Below, piece by piece: positions 19,167 to 27,075 of a DNA stretch of 64,000 nucleotides. Within the stretch, counting starts at the first letter, position 1. Every line of letters starts with the position of its first letter. The position numbers and the translations under genes were made by a program. The notes under the pieces were generated by a model. The model made no database searches and was not told the origin of the DNA. It saw only the letters and a list, made by a program, of their open reading frames with translations. Source of the stretch: Gammaproteobacteria bacterium (GTDB lineage: Bacteria > Pseudomonadota > Gammaproteobacteria > Natronospirales > REEB76); the NCBI GenBank assembly GCA_035279405.1, contig DATEHU010000033.1, positions 140,231-204,230 on the forward strand, given 5' to 3'.

Positions 19167-19556
19167 ATGACGACGCAGCGCGTAATGTGTGCAAAGTGTG
19201 GAGTGCCCTTAGATGAGTCTCCGCAGTCGACATTTGCTGAGCGCTCTCCATGTCCTCAATGTGGCTCGAAAGGCCGAAACTTCGCTGTTGGTAGCTCCGT
19301 TAAGGTAGCCTTGAAAAGCACGTTCGGTGCAAAAGCATACGAACCAGGAAGCAAAAATCCATTCCTGGAGCACAAAGCCGGGGATAGCTTCTTTCGGAGG
19401 GCGGCCAAGTGGGTCATTCGGGAAATGCGGATCGATCGCCGCGGGGACCGGTACACAGAGCACGTCTACGACCCCAAAACCGGCGAGACGATTCATCACT
19501 GTGACGAGCCTCTAAGTGAGCACAAAGGACACGGCAGCGCGAGGAAACGGCTGTGA
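19167..19556 (+). CDS. unknown zinc-ribbon protein, third cassette
   Basis: 129 residues. Two CxxC knuckles (MCAKCG at residues 7-12 and CPQCGSKG near residue 29) form an N-terminal zinc ribbon. The C-terminal half contains RIDRRGDRYTEHVYDPKTGE followed by a His/Cys cluster TIHHCDEPLSEHKGHGSA. The family was not identified. The ATG is 7 bp after attC2, so translation starts almost at the recombination site with little room for its own promoter. The TGA stop abuts attC3. Confidence 0.75.
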   Translation: MTTQRVMCAKCGVPLDESPQSTFAERSPCPQCGSKGRNFAVGSSVKVALKSTFGAKAYEPGSKNPFLEHKAGDSFFRRAAKWVIREMRIDRRGDRYTEHVYDPKTGETIHHCDEPLSEHKGHGSARKRL

Positions 19557-19639
19557 CGTCTAACCCCCGCATCGAGACGGACCGCCGCCAGCGTCGCTTC
19601 GCGACCCTGGCTCCGTCCGCTCATACGGAACGTTAGCCA
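19557..19639 (+). repeat. attC3 recombination site
   Basis: R'' GTCTAAC (19558-19564), long imperfect palindrome GACGGACC...GTCGCTTCGCGAC...TCCGTC, then CGTTAGCC (19631-19638). It follows the stop of the zinc-ribbon gene directly. Confidence 0.88.
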
Positions 19640-19652
19640 GCGCTACACATCG

Positions 19653-20108
19653 ATGCCGTCCATTACCCGCGCTGCTCTCCTGGCATTCCTGCGTAGTCAT
19701 CGTTACGCAGTACAGAGCTCCACGCATCCGACCGGGACCCCACAAAGCGCCGTGGTCGGGATCGCAGTCTCGGACGACTTCGAGATCGTGTTCGATACCG
19801 TCGACAGTTCGCGCAAGGCTCGCAACCTGCGCCAGCGGGCCGCGATTGCATTTGTCCTCGGCGGCCTAGCTCCCAACGACGAGCGCACGGTCCAATACGA
19901 AGGCGTAGCAGACGAACCGAATGGCGCCGAGCGCGCCCGGCTCACCGACCTCTATCTCGCGGTATTTCCAGACGGTCGGCAGCGCCAGGAGTGGCCTGGC
20001 CTTATCTACGTCAGGGCCAAGCCGACCTGGCTGAGATACTCCGACTACAACCAAGTTCCGCCTCAGATAATTGAATTTGATCGAACCGCATTGAAAGAAT
20101 TGAAGTGA
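19653..20108 (+). CDS. PPOX-type (FMN split-barrel) protein, fourth cassette
   Basis: 151 residues of the pyridoxamine 5'-phosphate oxidase-like family, small FMN or F420/heme-binding split barrels. Seen are ALLAFLRSHRYAVQSSTHPTG near the N-terminus (AVQSS...GTPQSAVVG), DFEIVFDTVDSSRKARNLRQ and the C-terminal YVRAKPTWLRYSDYN. This layout is typical of cassette-borne family members. The substrate and cofactor are not determined by sequence. It lies between attC3 and the left arm of a fourth attC. Confidence 0.85.
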   Translation: MPSITRAALLAFLRSHRYAVQSSTHPTGTPQSAVVGIAVSDDFEIVFDTVDSSRKARNLRQRAAIAFVLGGLAPNDERTVQYEGVADEPNGAERARLTDLYLAVFPDGRQRQEWPGLIYVRAKPTWLRYSDYNQVPPQIIEFDRTALKELK

Positions 20109-20127
20109 AGCACCTAGCTGGAAAGGC

Positions 20128-20150
20128 GCTGGCTAACCAGCGCATGAAGC
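20128..20150 (+). repeat. attC4, left arm only
   Basis: GCTGGCTAACCAGCGCATGA has the R''-like GGCTAAC of an attC, but no matching right arm follows. The inverted repeat of a transposase unit starts at 20157. It is a candidate interrupted site. Confidence 0.5.
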
Positions 20151-20156
20151 TGTCGT

Positions 20157-20953
20157 AAGAGAAAAGGGGTCAGTACCCTTTATGGATGCTGCAGGGTAGA
20201 CTGCGGACGGGTTCAAGTGCAGGAACAAGGAGGTTCCGATGCCGAGGAAGCCGCGGTTCTATTTGCCGGGCATTCCGGTGCATGTGGTGCAGCGTGGCAA
20301 TGACCGGCAACCGGTATTTTTCGATGATCGGGATTACGCACGATATCTTGCCTGGTTGCGCAAGGGAGCCGAGCAATGTGAATGTGCGGTGCACGCTTAT
20401 GTGCTGATGACCAACCACGTTCACTTGCTGGCCACTCCGCGGCACAGGGTCGCCCTGAGCAGGATGATTCAATACGTTGGTCGTTTTTATGTGAGCTATG
20501 TCAACCGGGAGTACGGACGCAGCGGGACCTTGTGGGAGGGGCGACATAAAGGCAGTTTGGTGTCGGCGATGGATTACTTTCTGGCGTGTAGCCGTTACAT
20601 AGAACTCAATCCGGTGAGGGCGGGGATGGTGAAGGCGCCGGAGGAGTATCGCTGGTCGAGCTACCGGAGCAATGGGCTGGGACAGGCAGACGGTTTACTG
20701 ACGCCGCACGAACTGTATCTGTCGTTGGGCAGAACTGCGGAGGAGCGCCAATACCGATACCGAGAATTATTTCGCGGAGCGCTGGACACGGAACAACTGG
20801 ATCAGATTCGTGCCGCCGTACAAACGGGTACCCCCTTGGGGAATGATCGGTTTAAGGAACGCATTGAGCAGACACTGAAGCGGCGTGTAGGTCATGCGAA
20901 GCGTGGCAGACCAAGAAAACAAAATGATTAAGGGTACTGACCCCTTTTCTCTT
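20157..20953 (+). mobile_element. RAYT transposase unit with perfect 24-bp inverted ends
   Basis: The 24 bases at 20157-20180 and 20930-20953 are exact reverse complements (core AAAAGGGGTCAGTACCCTT on the left). They bracket one transposase gene whose stop codon lies in the right repeat. Bases next to both repeats do not pair. The 797 bp unit sits between an attC left arm and a truncated second transposase. Confidence 0.85.
20239..20931 (+). CDS. REP-associated tyrosine transposase (Y1_Tnp), intact
   Basis: 230 residues of the IS200/IS605-like single-strand transposases. It starts MPRKPRFYLPGIPVHVVQRG, has the metal-binding HUH motif in TNHVHLLATP, and has the catalytic tyrosine in CSRYIELNPVRAGM. 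A basic tail (KRGRPRKQ) may touch DNA. GGAGG precedes the ATG. All catalytic residues are present, so it may be active. RAYTs move or multiply REP-type hairpins; this one is enclosed by long inverted repeats. Confidence 0.93.
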   Translation: MPRKPRFYLPGIPVHVVQRGNDRQPVFFDDRDYARYLAWLRKGAEQCECAVHAYVLMTNHVHLLATPRHRVALSRMIQYVGRFYVSYVNREYGRSGTLWEGRHKGSLVSAMDYFLACSRYIELNPVRAGMVKAPEEYRWSSYRSNGLGQADGLLTPHELYLSLGRTAEERQYRYRELFRGALDTEQLDQIRAAVQTGTPLGNDRFKERIEQTLKRRVGHAKRGRPRKQND

Positions 20954-20963
20954 TTCCTTCTGT

Positions 20964-21653
20964 TTAGCCGGCATCCCGCAGCATGTCATTCAACGTGGTA
21001 ACAATCGTCAGCCGTGCTTCGCCGGCGCAAGCGATTACCGATTTTATCTCGAATGTATGCGTGCAGCATCAAGGCGATATGGCTGTGCGGTGCATGCCTA
21101 CGTTTTGATGACTAATCACGTCCACCTTCTGGTGACACCCTCGCAGAAACACGTACTCCCGCGTTTCATGCAGCATATCGACCGGCGGTATGTACAGTAC
21201 TTCAATTTCTGTTATCAGCGCACCGGGGCTTTCTGGGAAGGCCGCTACAAAGCGAGCCTGGTGGATACTGAAGCGTATGTATTGACTTGCTATCGATACA
21301 TTGAAATGAATCCGGTGCGGGCCGCAATGGCGGCCAATCCATCTGATTACCGTTGGTCGAGCTATCGCCACAATGCATTCGATGTGAAGGATGAGGTTGT
21401 CGTTCCCCATGAGCTTTACACCGCATTGGGCGCCGACCCATCGTCTCGCTGTACGGCCCATCGGGAGCTGTTTCGAACAAATCTCGGTGAGGCGACCCTG
21501 AAAATTATACGTGAGAGTCTGAATCACGAAATCGTGTTGGGTAATGATCGTTTCAGGGAATACATTGAGAAATCCCTGGCGCGGCGCGCCAGGCCCGGTC
21601 GCCGCGGACGTCCATCAAAGCAGAGCCAGAAACCAAGCACGGACTTTGAATGA
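20964..21653 (+). pseudogene. second RAYT transposase, 5'-truncated
   Basis: The frame is open from about 20964 and reads LAGIPQHVIQRGNNRQPCF, which matches residue 9 onward of the intact RAYT (LPGIPVHVVQRG). The first residues and the start codon are missing where the inverted repeat of the first unit ends (20953). The HUH motif TNHVHLLVTP and catalytic tyrosine CYRYIEMNPVRA are intact. A shortened protein could start at ATG 21057, but it would lack the first strand of the fold. Downstream, GCTCTGACCCCATTTGTCCC near 21680 may be its right end. Confidence 0.8.
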
Positions 21654-21709
21654 TAGACTTAATTTCATGGCGAAATTCGCTCTGACCCCATTTGTCCCAA
21701 CTCCTTGAG

Positions 21710-21777
21710 AACTAACCAATCAATCCACCGGGCCCACGCAAAAAAGCTGCGCCGACCGGTGACTTCAGGCGTTAGCG
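21710..21777 (+). repeat. attC5 recombination site
   Basis: Left AACTAACC (21710-21717) with L'' CCACCGG, right L' CCGGTGA, and R' GCGTTAGC (21769-21776). The arms pair as in other attC sites. It follows the truncated RAYT and precedes the toxin-antitoxin cassette. Confidence 0.8.
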
Positions 21778-21827
21778 GTCATGAAAGCCCTGGGGTAAAC
21801 TACGAATCGATCTTTATCGGAGAGTCA

Positions 21828-22070
21828 ATGATGGCGCGATCAATACGGGAAATAGAGCAGGAAGTGCGAGCGCTGCAAACCGCAGAGAGAAATCAATTGC
21901 TCCGTGAACTTATAGCCGATGTAGACGGTGAACCAGAGCACGGTATTAAAGAAGCCTGGCTACAAGAGGCGCAGCGGCGATATAAAGAACTCCAGAGCGG
22001 CCTGGTAGAACCAGTGCCGGCCACGGACGTTATTCGAAAAGCCAGATCACGCCTGAAGAATGAAAATTGA
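21828..22070 (+). CDS. addiction module antitoxin (PF09720-like)
   Basis: 80 residues. REIEQEVRALQTAERNQLLR and GIKEAWLQEAQRRYKELQSG are typical of the putative addiction-module component family that partners RelE/ParE toxins. The C-terminal half (LVEPVPATDVIRKARSRLKN) would wrap the toxin. Two adjacent ATGs (21828 and 21831) follow GGAGAG. The 3' end overlaps the toxin start by 11 bp. The antitoxin-first order is usual for the family. It is carried as a cassette after attC5. Confidence 0.85.
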   Translation: MMARSIREIEQEVRALQTAERNQLLRELIADVDGEPEHGIKEAWLQEAQRRYKELQSGLVEPVPATDVIRKARSRLKNEN

Positions 22071-22356
22071 ATTTCATCCTCGGGCTCAGGAGGAATTCAC
22101 TGAAGAAGCTTCATATTACGAGCGGCAAATCCCGGCATTGGGTATATCGTTCATTTCGGAACTTGAATCAGCGGTAGCGCTTCTGGAGGAGCACCCGAAA
22201 CTCGGTGCTGAGTTTGAAAGTCCGTTTCGTCATCTGCCGATGTGCAGATTTCCTCACTCGTTGATTTACGCTATCAAGCCAAGCCGCATCTGGATTGTAG
22301 CCGTGGCTCATCAAAAACGCCGGCCCGGTTACTGGCGTGAGAGAATTGGCCGCTGA
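22060..22356 (+). CDS. RelE/ParE family toxin
   Basis: 98 residues. It begins MKIEFHPRAQEEFTEEASYY and ends with CRFPHSLIYAIKPSRIWIVA followed by VAHQKRRPGYW, the C-terminal pattern of the family. The target (ribosome-bound mRNA or gyrase) cannot be decided from sequence. The 11 bp overlap with the antitoxin suggests coupled translation. TA modules are frequent in large integron arrays, where they can stabilise cassettes. Confidence 0.88.
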   Translation: MKIEFHPRAQEEFTEEASYYERQIPALGISFISELESAVALLEEHPKLGAEFESPFRHLPMCRFPHSLIYAIKPSRIWIVAVAHQKRRPGYWRERIGR

Positions 22357-22436
22357 CACTGTGCGCAACCTGGACGTCTTACGCTTCGCACCGAGACGGC
22401 GGCTTGGCTTGGCTGTTATATCGCCGTTAGGAGGTA
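22357..22436 (+). repeat. possible degenerate attC6 after the toxin
   Basis: The stretch right after the toxin stop ends CGCCGTTAGGAGG, an R'-like core, and has an inner GTCT...AGAC pair. The left box (GCGCAACC) does not fit RYYYAAC. It would close the TA cassette and end the array. Weak support. Confidence 0.4.
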
Positions 22437-22531
22437 AGGCCAGATACCACTTGCCGCAGGGTGGCTGAAGGCCTGACAAGGTTGTGTGCTATAAGTTACA
22501 AGCGGTCAGGTCAAAGAACGGGGGCTACGCT

Positions 22532-24181
22532 ATGACGAAAGGGTATTTCCTAGCAAAGTGCGTGCTGCTGCTTGCGGCAATATTCGCGGCGAGTTGCGGC
22601 GGCGGCGGTTCGACTTCCTCGACGACGGCCCCTCCGCCGCCGCTGGCCACGTTGTCGCCGCCCGGCGCGCCGCTGGTGCGTGTCTCCGGGCCCTCGCCCT
22701 ACCCTGCGACCTGCGGCGGCGGCGCGGCCGGCAGTGTCAACTATGAGGACGCCGAGGTCGAACCCTACGTCGCGGTGAATCCCGCCAATCCATCGAACGT
22801 CATCGGCATCTGGCAGCAGGATCGCTGGTCGGACGGTGGTGCGCATGGTCTGGTCATCGGCCGCAGTCTGGACGGCGGCAAGACCTGGAGCGAACAGCCC
22901 ATCAACCTGTCCGTGTGCGGCGGAGGCAACAGCAGCAACGGCGGCAACTATGCGCGCGCATCGGATCCGTGGGTGACGTTCTCGCCCAACGGCGTAGCCT
23001 ACGTGATTTCCATTTCCTTCACCGCCGCCAGCATGACAGGCGGTGCGCTCAGCAGCGTGCTGGTGAGCCGTTCTGCGGACGGCGGCGCCACCTGGAGCAA
23101 TCCCGTGACGCTGATTCTGGACGGCGCGAGTGCTTTCAACGACAAGGAAACCATCACCGCCGATCCCAACAATTCCAATTACGTGTATGCGGTCTGGGAC
23201 CGGCTGGACACCACGCCCCGCGGTCCCGCGTATTTCGCGCGCAGCACTGACGGCGGAAATACCTGGCAGACGGCGGTGCCGATCTACGATCCGGGCGTCA
23301 ACAATCAGACCATCGGCAACGAGATCGTGGGGCTGCCGGACGGCTCTATCGTGGATGTGTTCGAGGAGATTGACAGTACATCTGCCAACACCAGCACCGG
23401 TAATATACGGGTGATGCGCTCCACCGACCAGGGCGCCACCTGGTCGGCCCCGGTCACGGTGGCGCAGGACCTGTCGGTGGGCACGCGCGATCCCAACACC
23501 GGCAGTCCCGTGCGCGACGGCGGTTTCCTGCCGCAGATCGCCGCCGGCGCCGGCAAGCTGGCGGTGGTTTGGCAGGACGCGCGTTTCTCCGGCGGCCTGC
23601 GCGACGGCATCGCGTTGTCGCAATCCAGCGACAACGGCCAGACCTGGAGCGCGCCGGTGGAGATCAACTCGGTACCCGCGGTCGAGGCGTTCACACCAAG
23701 CGTCGCGATCATGGCCGACGGCACCATCGGCGTGAGCTATTTCGACTTTCGCAACGACACCAGCAATCCCGGCCAGTTGATCACCGATTACTGGTTCACG
23801 TCCTCGACCGACGGCGTAAATTGGAGCGAGCAGCACATCTCCGGACCCTTCGATCTGGATCTGGCACCGGATGCCGGAGGTTTGTTCCTCGGCGATTACC
23901 AGGCGCTCGCGGTCATCGGTCAGGCGTTCGTGCCGTTCTTCGTGCAGACCAACAATCAGGGAACCGGCAATCGCACCGACAGCTTCGTGCTGCCGCCGCA
24001 ACCGGTGCCATTGACGCTCACACGGCGCATCACCAATGCGGCGCGGCCGGCACCCGCCACCCTGCAGCTTGATGTGGCGGCCCGGCAGCGCATGCACGCA
24101 CAGGTGCAGCGCTTCCTGCGCGGCGAAATTCCGGGTTGGGAAAGGTTTGAGGCGCAGCGGCTGAAAACCAGCCCGCCGTAA
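22532..24181 (+). CDS. Asp-box (sialidase-like) lipoprotein
   Basis: 549 residues. A lipoprotein signal ends at FAASC (about residue 19), followed by a Gly/Ser/Pro-rich linker. Six Asp-box motifs follow: RSLDGGKTW, RSADGGATW, RSTDGGNTW, RSTDQGATW, QSSDNGQTW and SSTDGVNW. This indicates a six-bladed propeller as in exo-sialidases. The catalytic arginine triad and FRIP motif are not evident, so it may bind or process another glycan or be non-enzymatic. ATG 22532 follows GGGGG. It converges on the HtrA-like gene with a 13 bp gap. Confidence 0.75.
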   Translation: MTKGYFLAKCVLLLAAIFAASCGGGGSTSSTTAPPPPLATLSPPGAPLVRVSGPSPYPATCGGGAAGSVNYEDAEVEPYVAVNPANPSNVIGIWQQDRWSDGGAHGLVIGRSLDGGKTWSEQPINLSVCGGGNSSNGGNYARASDPWVTFSPNGVAYVISISFTAASMTGGALSSVLVSRSADGGATWSNPVTLILDGASAFNDKETITADPNNSNYVYAVWDRLDTTPRGPAYFARSTDGGNTWQTAVPIYDPGVNNQTIGNEIVGLPDGSIVDVFEEIDSTSANTSTGNIRVMRSTDQGATWSAPVTVAQDLSVGTRDPNTGSPVRDGGFLPQIAAGAGKLAVVWQDARFSGGLRDGIALSQSSDNGQTWSAPVEINSVPAVEAFTPSVAIMADGTIGVSYFDFRNDTSNPGQLITDYWFTSSTDGVNWSEQHISGPFDLDLAPDAGGLFLGDYQALAVIGQAFVPFFVQTNNQGTGNRTDSFVLPPQPVPLTLTRRITNAARPAPATLQLDVAARQRMHAQVQRFLRGEIPGWERFEAQRLKTSPP

Positions 24182-24194
24182 TCAGCGGCCGTAC

Positions 24195-26999
24195 TCAGTG
24201 AATGGCGCGGCGCACCCAGCCGTTCGCGCTCCAGGCCACTTCATAAGTCGGCCAGTAGCGCAAATCCAGTTTCAGCGTGATGACTCCGGGCGCGCGGTCC
24301 CAGCCGTTCATCGTAAGTCGCGCCACGTCGCCGTCGTGCAGATTCCTGACGGCGGCAATGAAACTGTCCATATCCTGCGTAGGCTGGCCATTGACCGCGA
24401 CGATGCGCTGGCCGGGTGTCAGACCGTAGCGGCTCGCGGGTGAGCCGTAATTGTAGAAGTCCACCAGCAGGCCGGTGGGCGGAACCGCGAATTGCGCCGA
24501 GGCCGCGAGCTGTGGTTTCTGCAGAATCGCGCCGGCCCAGAGCAGAATGCGGCGCGTACCCTGACCGCTGAGCGCGACGCTGGGCACCTCGAGGCTCGTG
24601 ACTTTGCCGTTGCGCAGCACCATCAGATTCACCGCCGGCTGCTGGCTCGCCTGCTCGACCACGCGGAAACCGGTTACCGGCCGGCCGTTCACGGTCAACA
24701 GCAAGTCGCCGGTTTGCAGGAGTTTGGCGGCCGGCGTATCCGCAGTCAGACGCGTCACGATCAAGGCCTGGCGGCGCGCAGATTCCGCGGCTGACAGTCT
24801 GGTGATCCAGCGCTCCGGCAAACCCAGTTGCCGTGCCTGCGCCAATGAAATCGGTCCCAGCTCCGCACCCAGCGAGCGCAGCTGGCTGCCACGCTCCACG
24901 ATGCGCAGCATGTCCTGAACAATGTCCGCGGGAATGCCGCGCTGCATTTCGGCAATGTGCCCGCCTTCGGTGTAGGCAAAGCTGGCCCACAGCGCCGTCA
25001 CGCGTCCGCCGGCATCGGTGAGCACGCCGGTCACGCCCGCGGGTGCGCTGGCCACGTCCAGCACGTTCAGGTTGGTATCGCGGAAACGGAAGCTGCGCGA
25101 CAGCGGAAAACTCACCGGCTCCTCGCGGGTCACGCGGGTTTCCTGGCCGGTCAGCGTGCCGTCGGGCTGGTAGCCGATGAGCCAGGCACGGTCGCCGGAG
25201 CGCGCCGCACGCGGGCTGAACCGGGCACTTTCCACCGCCGTCGAGCCGATGAGTCTCGGATCGTACTGCAGCACCGCGAGATCGTGCAGCGGATCCAAAT
25301 ACAACACTTGGGCGGGAATCTGCAGCGCGCCGGCAAATGTGACGCGCGCGTCGCCCATGGCCACCGGCACGGTATCGCGGTCCACAAGCACCAGACCGCG
25401 TTTGGCGTCCACAATCAGACCCGCGCCCACGTAATGGGTTTCGCTCACGCCGTCCACCGGGTACGGCATGTCGAAATTCACGTACACCAGCGAGCGCGCC
25501 AGCCGGTTGAGCCGCGCGTCGTCATAATGCACCGCACTCACGCTCGCGGGCGCAAGCCGCGCAGATGCGGGCGCGGGCGGCAACGGCTGACATGGCCACA
25601 CGCCGAGCGCGTCATCGCGCGTGCAGCGGTCGGCGGGGAACCAGCGCCGGTCCACGGTAATGATTCCCAGCGAAGTCTGTGCGGTGTCCGCGAGGTGAAA
25701 GTAACGCAGGCGCACGTGCATGCCTTCGGGAAGTTTCTCCAGCACGCGCTGGAATGCATTCAGATCCGGAGTGGTCACGCCGTCGAGTTCGGTGATAACC
25801 GCACCGCGGGCGATGCCCGCGGTGCTAAACACGTAGCCGGGATTGGCGAGATACACGCCGCTCACCGGCACGCTGAAGCTGCGCGCCTGCTGATACGACA
25901 GATTGTTGAGCACGGCGCCGCCGAATTCCAGATAGGAGTCCGGCGTGATGTGGTACAGGTCAGCGACCTTGAGCTTGACACTCAGCGGCACGCCGCCGCG
26001 GTTGATGCCGAGGGTAACGGTCTGACCCACGGCGTCATCCAGAATCTGTTCGAGCGGCACGAACGCCGACAGCGCCGCACCGTTCACCGACATCAGGATA
26101 TCGCCGGGCTGCAGCTCGCCGTCCCCAGGCCCGCCGGGCAGCACGCGGTCCACTGCCAGCAGCCCGGTCCAGTCGGGATGCGCCTGCCGCAGGCGCGCTT
26201 GCGCGTCGGCCGGCAAGCCGAGGCGCTCGAGTTCGTCGTAGTACGCGTGCTGGAATCCGGTTTCCAGCGTGCCGCGGGTCACCGGCTCGCCGGCCTGGAT
26301 GCGCGTGAGCGCGCGCCGCACGCGCTGCAGCGGCAGGAAATAGCTCGAGGAGGCATCGGTGCGCGCGCCGGCATTCAGCGCGATCACGTCGCCATTGATG
26401 TCGATCACCGGCGAGCCCGAGGAACCGCCGCTGGTGCCGGAAACCGCCTGGTAATAGAAAGTGTTGAAATCGTTGTACCCGCCGGCGCCGTATTGCGGCG
26501 CGGCGCGATCCAGGCGCGCGAGCGTGCCGGACAGGATCGAAAGCTGCTCGCCCGCGTCGTTGCCGATGATGCGGATGTCCTCGCCGACGCGCGCGGCTTC
26601 CGGTGCCAGTCTGAGCGACGTCGGGTGGATGTACTTCAACTTGCTGGAATCATATTGATAGAACCCGAAATCGTGCACCGGATCCCGGTAAATGGCCTTC
26701 AGCGGCACCACCTCATGATCCTGGAACACCGCTTCGGCCACTACCGGCCCCGGGGTTACCACGTGGCGATTGGTCAGAATGATGCCGCGCTTGGCGTCCA
26801 CGACGAAGCCCGTGGCCTGGCCGGTGAGATTCCAGTCGGTGTCGAAGGCACGCGTGGCGTTCACGCGGATGGACACGATCGAGGGCGACACCCGGGCGAT
26901 GGTTGCCGCCCATTGCTGTTCGCCGCCCGAACCCGCGGCCGCGAGCGCCACACCGGGAAGCAGCAGCCACAGGACCAGAAGCGCGCGCGGGTGTGACAT
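24195..26999 (-). CDS. tandem HtrA-like serine protease with degenerate second protease half
   Basis: 934 residues with a signal peptide (1-22). The first trypsin-like domain has an intact triad: H79 in TNRHVV, D110 in VHDFGF and S194 in GSSGSP. Two PDZ-like domains follow (about 265-360 and 375-455). A second protease-like domain (about 530-700) keeps DPLHDLAVLQYD, but the histidine position reads VDRDTV and the serine position reads GVTGVL, so it cannot be catalytic. Two more PDZ-like regions close the protein. This layout resembles fungal Nma111/Ynm3 more than DegP. ATG 26999 follows AAAGGGG at 7 bp; ATG 27005 is too close. Confidence 0.85.
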   Translation of the reverse strand: MSHPRALLVLWLLLPGVALAAAGSGGEQQWAATIARVSPSIVSIRVNATRAFDTDWNLTGQATGFVVDAKRGIILTNRHVVTPGPVVAEAVFQDHEVVPLKAIYRDPVHDFGFYQYDSSKLKYIHPTSLRLAPEAARVGEDIRIIGNDAGEQLSILSGTLARLDRAAPQYGAGGYNDFNTFYYQAVSGTSGGSSGSPVIDINGDVIALNAGARTDASSSYFLPLQRVRRALTRIQAGEPVTRGTLETGFQHAYYDELERLGLPADAQARLRQAHPDWTGLLAVDRVLPGGPGDGELQPGDILMSVNGAALSAFVPLEQILDDAVGQTVTLGINRGGVPLSVKLKVADLYHITPDSYLEFGGAVLNNLSYQQARSFSVPVSGVYLANPGYVFSTAGIARGAVITELDGVTTPDLNAFQRVLEKLPEGMHVRLRYFHLADTAQTSLGIITVDRRWFPADRCTRDDALGVWPCQPLPPAPASARLAPASVSAVHYDDARLNRLARSLVYVNFDMPYPVDGVSETHYVGAGLIVDAKRGLVLVDRDTVPVAMGDARVTFAGALQIPAQVLYLDPLHDLAVLQYDPRLIGSTAVESARFSPRAARSGDRAWLIGYQPDGTLTGQETRVTREEPVSFPLSRSFRFRDTNLNVLDVASAPAGVTGVLTDAGGRVTALWASFAYTEGGHIAEMQRGIPADIVQDMLRIVERGSQLRSLGAELGPISLAQARQLGLPERWITRLSAAESARRQALIVTRLTADTPAAKLLQTGDLLLTVNGRPVTGFRVVEQASQQPAVNLMVLRNGKVTSLEVPSVALSGQGTRRILLWAGAILQKPQLAASAQFAVPPTGLLVDFYNYGSPASRYGLTPGQRIVAVNGQPTQDMDSFIAAVRNLHDGDVARLTMNGWDRAPGVITLKLDLRYWPTYEVAWSANGWVRRAIH

Positions 27000-27075
27000 G
27001 TTCATGCCCCTTTCACGGAAAGACGGGAATTTGACCACGGCTTGGCGGCGGGATTGCGTACGCTGCGGACTTTTT

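Noticed and set aside
24957-26996. 679-codon open frame opposite the HtrA-like gene
   Set aside because: Antisense shadow. The minus-strand frame has a signal peptide, protease motifs and PDZ motifs; this one has none.
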